Assembly: GCF_017352155.2 (NCBI RefSeq)
Contig: NZ_CP071462.1
Span: forward strand, 2,914,001 to 2,978,000
Source: Haloterrigena alkaliphila
Lineage (GTDB): Archaea; Halobacteriota; Halobacteria; Halobacteriales; Natrialbaceae
Direction: 5' to 3'
DNA: 64,000 bases
Made by a program: the position numbers and the translations under genes. Numbering within the stretch: the first letter of the stretch is position 1; every line of letters starts with the position of its first letter. Shown piece by piece: positions 60,300 through 64,000 of the stretch. Under the pieces are notes generated by a model. That model saw only the letters and a program-made list of their open reading frames with translations. It did not search any database and was not told the DNA's origin.

Positions 60300-61013
60300 A
60301 TGACGACCGCCGTCTACTTTGACCTCGACGGGACGCTGTGTACCTACGCGGTCCCGTTCGCGGACCTGTTCGAGGCGACCGTCTCGCCGTACGGCGAGCC
60401 GACCGAGGCCGCCTACGAGGCGTACGTCGACCGCCTGCTCGCGGCGATCGAGCACTGCGAACCCGACCCCTACCGCGAGGCGTTCGACGCAGCCGCGGCC
60501 GAGACCACCCTCGACGCGAGGTCGGAGACGCTCGCCCGGGAGTACCGCGAGCGCGAACTCGAGGCAACGGTCGTGTCGAAGGCGACGAAGCGGATCGTCG
60601 AGCGAGTCGCGGAGACCTGTCCGACGGGCATTCTGACGAACGGCGCCGGGAAACACCAGCGGGCGAAAGTCGAGCGCCACGGACTCGACGAGGCGGTCGA
60701 CGAAATCGTCGTCTCGAGCGACGTCGGTGCGGGGAAACCCGATCGACGGATCTTCGATGCCGCGAGGGAGCGACTGCCGGCCGACGAGTACGTGTTCGTC
60801 GGCGACAGCTACGAGGCGGACGTCGTGGGCGCTCGGGACGCCGGGTACCGGACCGTCTACGTGATGGGGGATGAGGATCCCGAGAGCGACGCCCCTCCGG
60901 AGGCCGCCGACGCCGTCGTCTCGAGCGTCGACGCGTTGCTCGAGGCCGAGTCGCTTCCGATGGCGATTCGGGGTCCGTTCGAGTCGTCGTCGCGCCGAAC
61001 CGATCGCAGGTAG
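60300..61013 (+). CDS. HAD-superfamily hydrolase
   Basis: 237 residues from the ATG at 60300. The catalytic loop is VYFDLDGTLCTY (Asp nucleophile and Asp+2), a helical cap follows (about 17-95), motif II is GILTNGAGKHQR, motif III Lys is in GAGKPDRRIF, and motif IV is YVFVGDSYEADVVGARDAG. This is a class C1 HAD phosphatase or haloacid dehalogenase-type enzyme; likely a small phosphate ester is its substrate. The C-terminal 25 residues are polar. Follows the rpl12 gene after 88 bases. Confidence 0.9.
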   Translation: MTTAVYFDLDGTLCTYAVPFADLFEATVSPYGEPTEAAYEAYVDRLLAAIEHCEPDPYREAFDAAAAETTLDARSETLAREYRERELEATVVSKATKRIVERVAETCPTGILTNGAGKHQRAKVERHGLDEAVDEIVVSSDVGAGKPDRRIFDAARERLPADEYVFVGDSYEADVVGARDAGYRTVYVMGDEDPESDAPPEAADAVVSSVDALLEAESLPMAIRGPFESSSRRTDRR

Positions 61014-61117
61014 CTGACCGGTCGGGTGGCGTTCGATCGATCGCCGGCGATTTCCCCCTCGCAGCGCCGTTCGATTCACCCTCGAGTTTAACCGGGAGGC
61101 CGCGGCCAGAGGGAGCG

Positions 61118-62365
61118 ATGGCGGTCACACCAGCGGCAGTCGACCTCGTCGCCGAGCCGTCGCTGACGCTACAGGTGCTCGGCTGGACGCTGGTCGGTGC
61201 GCTGCTGGGGAGCTGTAGCGGCCTGATTCCCGGCCTCCACGCGAACAACTTCGCGCTCCTGCTCGCGGGCGTCGCGCCGTCGATACCGGGCGATCCGCTG
61301 TTCGTCGCCTGTGCGATGCTCTCGGCCGGCGTCGTCCACACGTTCGTCAACGCCGTCCCCGCGATGGCGCTGGGCGTGCCCGACGCGGAGATGGCCGTCA
61401 CCGCGCTGCCGGGCCACCGGCTGGTCCTCGAGGGCCGAGGGTACGAGGCGATCCGGCTCTCCGCGCTCGGCAGCCTCCTGGCGGTGGTCGCGGCGATACC
61501 GCTCGCCCTCCCGATCACGCGGGGCGTCACGGCAGCGTATCCCACGATTCGGGCCCACCTCTCGCTCCTGCTGGCGATGGTCGCCGTCGCGCTCGTCGCC
61601 GCCGAACGGACGTGGCGGGCCCGCTTCGGCGCCGTCTGCTCGTTTGGGCTCGCGGCCGCGCTGGGTGCCGCGACCATCGATCTCTCGCCGGACGCACCGC
61701 TCGAGGCCGGCGGCACCCTCGCGCCGCTGTTCGCCGGCCTGTTCGGCGCGCCGGTGTTGATCGACGCGATTCGCGGCGGCGGGATCCCCCCACAGCGTGG
61801 CGAGAGAATCGCGCTCTCCGGGCCGCTCGTCGGTGCCACCGCGCTGGCCGGCGCGCTCGCGGGCGCGGTCGTCGGCTACGTCCCCGGCGTCTCGGCCGCC
61901 ATCGCCGCCGTCGCCGCGCTGCTCGTCGTCCCCGGCCGGTCGGGCGACCGGGGCTACATCGTCGCGACCAGCGGCGTCGATACGGCGAACACGGTCTTCG
62001 CACTCTTCGCGCTCGTTGCGATCGGCCAGCCCCGGACCGGCGTGATGGTCGCCGTCGAGCAGGTGAACGCGCCACTCGACCTGCCGATCCTTCTGGCGGG
62101 CGTCGTCCTCGCGGGACTGTTCGGGTTCGTCCTCGTGCTGGTCGTCGGCGACGCCTACCTCGAGTTCGTCGGTCGATTACCCTACTGGCAGGTGTCGGCC
62201 GCCGTGCTGGGCCTGCTGGTGGTCCTCTCGGCGCTTTTCGCCGGGTTCCTCGGAATCGCCGTTCTGGCAGTGGCGGCCGGGATCGGCATGGTCCCGGTAC
62301 GATTTCGGGCGCGGCGCGTCCACCTGATGGGCGTGCTGATGGGGCCGCTGATCGTCGGCGTGTGA
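61118..62365 (+). CDS. TctA-family (tripartite tricarboxylate transporter-like) permease
   Basis: 415 residues with ten to twelve membrane segments. SCSGLIPGLHANNFALLLAG and the second-half GYVPGVSAAIAAVAALLVVP are the paired PG loops of the TctA/DUF112 family, and VVHTFVNAVPAMALGVPDAE with ALPGHRLVLEGRGYEAIRLS complete the archaeal TctA-like pattern. Bacterial TctA needs a TctB membrane partner and a TctC binding protein; neither is present here, so this is a stand-alone archaeal variant. Substrate unknown. TTTAACCG about 30 bases before the start serves as TATA region. Confidence 0.88.
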   Translation: MAVTPAAVDLVAEPSLTLQVLGWTLVGALLGSCSGLIPGLHANNFALLLAGVAPSIPGDPLFVACAMLSAGVVHTFVNAVPAMALGVPDAEMAVTALPGHRLVLEGRGYEAIRLSALGSLLAVVAAIPLALPITRGVTAAYPTIRAHLSLLLAMVAVALVAAERTWRARFGAVCSFGLAAALGAATIDLSPDAPLEAGGTLAPLFAGLFGAPVLIDAIRGGGIPPQRGERIALSGPLVGATALAGALAGAVVGYVPGVSAAIAAVAALLVVPGRSGDRGYIVATSGVDTANTVFALFALVAIGQPRTGVMVAVEQVNAPLDLPILLAGVVLAGLFGFVLVLVVGDAYLEFVGRLPYWQVSAAVLGLLVVLSALFAGFLGIAVLAVAAGIGMVPVRFRARRVHLMGVLMGPLIVGV

Positions 62366-62466
62366 TCCGTTGCCGAACAAAAGCGCTCGGCCGTCCCCCT
62401 GTGCGTGCGATGGTCACGCAAACGCTTTTGCGCGGAACTGATGTATCGTAGCGAGGTGTTACTTCA

Positions 62467-62667
62467 ATGGTAGACGCGACCGTCGATACCATCGATCGGA
62501 GCGGCCTCGAGTGCGACCGGATCTACCAGGCGCCCAGCTACGAGGCCGAGGAACCCCTCGAAGCCGGCGTCCTGCGGGGCAAGACCGAGTGGTTCGACAG
62601 CCTCCGGCGGATCGAGGAACTCGAGCGTCGCCACGACGCCGAGATTGAGGAGGGGCGGGGGCACTGA
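62467..62667 (+). CDS. small protein coupled to the transhydrogenase gene
   Basis: 66 residues, acidic: MVDATVDTIDRSGLECDRIY, then QAPSYEAEEPLEAGVLRGKT and a helix DSLRRIEELERRHDAEI. No family recognised. It overlaps the next gene by one base (TGATG), implying translational coupling with the hydroxyacid-oxoacid transhydrogenase. It may be a partner or a stabilising peptide of that enzyme. Promoter: AT-richer ATGTATCGTAGCG before 62467. Confidence 0.7.
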   Translation: MVDATVDTIDRSGLECDRIYQAPSYEAEEPLEAGVLRGKTEWFDSLRRIEELERRHDAEIEEGRGH

Positions 62668-63989
62668 TGGCGGGCTACGATCGCTCGGTCTCCGCGCCCG
62701 ACCACGACCTCGGTCCCGAGACCGTCTGGCACCTCCAGATGCCACAGATTCGGTTCGGTCGCGACGCCGTCAAGGAACTGGGCTTCCAACTGGCCGATCT
62801 CGGCGTCGACGCCGCGGACGACCCTCACGGCCTCGTGGTCACCGACGAGACCCTCGTCGACATCGGTCACGCCGACCGCGTCACGGCTCACCTCGAGGAC
62901 GCGGGCTACGACGTCACCGTCTGGGACGGCGCGGAACGCGAGCCGTCGATCGAGAACGTCGATCGCTGCATCGAGTTCGTCCGCGAGAACGAGGGGGAGT
63001 CGGGCTACGACTTCTACGTCGGCTTCGGCGGCGGGAGCTGCATCGACGTCGCGAAGGCGACCCGCGCGGTGATCGCCAACGGCGGGGAGGTGCTCGACTA
63101 CGTCGCGGCGCCGACGGGCGGCGGGGAGGCGCTGACCGAGTCGGGCCCGCCGCTGATCCTCATGCCGACGACGGCGGGCACGGGCGCCGAGATCTCGCCG
63201 GTCGCCATCCTCTCCGTCGAGGAGCAGGAGATCAAGGAGGGCATCTCGAGCAACCACATCCGGGCCGACGCGGCCGTCCTCGATCCGACGTTCACGACGA
63301 CGCTGCCCCCCGAGACGACCGGCAAGACCGCGATGGACGCGCTGGGTCACGCCATCGAAGGCTACACCACCCACCCCTTCGATGGTCTCCTGCGAGCCTC
63401 GGATCCGGGCGAACGACCCGTCTACGCCGGCCGGACGGAACTCACCGAGATGTTCTCCGAGAAAGCGATCCGGTTGCTCTCGAACAACGTCCGGACCGCC
63501 GTCCACAACGGCGACGACCTCGAGGCGCGGGCGGCGATGCTCAAGGGTGCCCTCTTCGGCGCCATCGCCGGACTCACCGCCGGCGCGAGCCTCTGCCACG
63601 CGATGGCCTACCCAGTCGGGAACCGGTATCACACCTACCACGGCGAGACCATCGCCGTCCTCACGCCCGCGAGCACGCTGGGGTACAACGTCGCCAGCGA
63701 CCCCGAGCGCTTCGTCCGCGTCGCCGAGATGCTGGGCGCGGAGACCGACGGACTGGGAACTCGCGAGGCGGCCGATCGCGCTCGAGCGGAGTACGTCCGC
63801 CTCCAGCAGGACCTGAACGTGATCCCCAGCGGCCTCAACGAACTCGCCGGGATCACCGAGGAGGACGTGGAATGGCTCGCGAACCAGACGGTCGAGACCC
63901 AACAGCGCCTGCTTCGCTGTAATCCGCGACCGGTGACGACCGACGACGCGGCCGACATCTTCCGGGACGCGCTGTACAACTGGGAGTAG
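62667..63989 (+). CDS. hydroxyacid-oxoacid transhydrogenase (iron-containing ADH family)
   Basis: 440 residues. The family (human ADHFE1) passes hydride between 4-hydroxybutyrate or similar and 2-oxoglutarate through bound NAD. It has the iron-containing alcohol dehydrogenase fold: QIRFGRDAVKELGFQLADLG, YDFYVGFGGGSCIDVAKATR (NAD), LILMPTTAGTGAEISPVAI, and metal ligands in DALGHAIEGYTTHPFDG and GASLCHAMAYPVGNRYHTYHG. The length and the long N-terminus fit the transhydrogenase branch. It may serve in 4-hydroxybutyrate or polyhydroxyalkanoate metabolism. Confidence 0.9.
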   Translation: MAGYDRSVSAPDHDLGPETVWHLQMPQIRFGRDAVKELGFQLADLGVDAADDPHGLVVTDETLVDIGHADRVTAHLEDAGYDVTVWDGAEREPSIENVDRCIEFVRENEGESGYDFYVGFGGGSCIDVAKATRAVIANGGEVLDYVAAPTGGGEALTESGPPLILMPTTAGTGAEISPVAILSVEEQEIKEGISSNHIRADAAVLDPTFTTTLPPETTGKTAMDALGHAIEGYTTHPFDGLLRASDPGERPVYAGRTELTEMFSEKAIRLLSNNVRTAVHNGDDLEARAAMLKGALFGAIAGLTAGASLCHAMAYPVGNRYHTYHGETIAVLTPASTLGYNVASDPERFVRVAEMLGAETDGLGTREAADRARAEYVRLQQDLNVIPSGLNELAGITEEDVEWLANQTVETQQRLLRCNPRPVTTDDAADIFRDALYNWE

Positions 63990-64000
63990 CGGACCGAGAG

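Overview
The window is chromosomal DNA of a halophilic archaeon, most likely a member of the Natrialbales (Natrinema/Haloterrigena-like). The basis is high GC, strongly acidic proteins, leaderless genes with a TTTATA-type box about 25-30 bases before the start codon, Tat lipoproteins, and many families known mainly from Haloarchaea (HEWD, P19-like lipoprotein, ThiR, PAN, PssA). No rRNA, tRNA, CRISPR array, insertion sequence or integrase was recognised. The genus is an inference.

Layout. 1-9.5 kb: NosL-like lipoprotein, EamA and MATE transporters, a beta-keto acid cleavage enzyme, a methyltransferase, a TlpA-like thioredoxin and DNA topoisomerase I. 9.6-15.7 kb: thiazole synthase Thi4, an epimerase, a thioesterase, and the thiamine regulator ThiR with a methyltransferase. 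15.7-24.2 kb: dCTP deaminase, Pth2, TruD, SurE, DUF2103, and a deletion scar of a type IV pilus locus. 24.3-28.4 kb: the archaeal core cluster rpl37ae-rpoP-pcc1 // pfdB-DUF3194, split by two unrelated genes. 28.5-34 kb: M20 peptidase, GMP synthase glutaminase subunit, PAN, and a damaged DUF433/PIN-like pair. 34-42.7 kb: mre11-rad50 and family-B DNA polymerase. 42.8-47.8 kb: sufCBD, a ferritin-like protein and a DtxR/SirR regulator. 48-56.5 kb: PLD-domain protein, HEAT-repeat protein, PssA, halocyanin, PEP carboxykinase, a small three-helix membrane protein, HEWD, CutA and a VapBC-like pair. 56.6-60.3 kb: uL11 and the uL1-uL10-P1 operon. 60.3-64 kb: HAD hydrolase, TctA-family permease and hydroxyacid-oxoacid transhydrogenase.

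Most genes are housekeeping, but the spaces between them hold the unusual material. (i) There are six broken or remnant loci: one nonsense, two one-base frameshifts, one C-terminal stub, one out-of-frame pilus deletion junction and one toxin without a normal start codon. (ii) Two TACT-N7-GAGTA/G sites of the haloarchaeal TrmB type flank pckA; one lies between the TATA box and start of a SemiSWEET-like protein gene. (iii) Seven intergenic spots carry unrelated imperfect tandem repeats with periods of about 20-25 bases. (iv) A dispersed element occurs twice with conserved flanks around a different hairpin. (v) The L37ae-type protein lacks all zinc-binding cysteines. (vi) thi4 and a DUF6775-type gene share a 12-base motif next to their start codons.

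All family calls rest on reading motifs; no database search was run.
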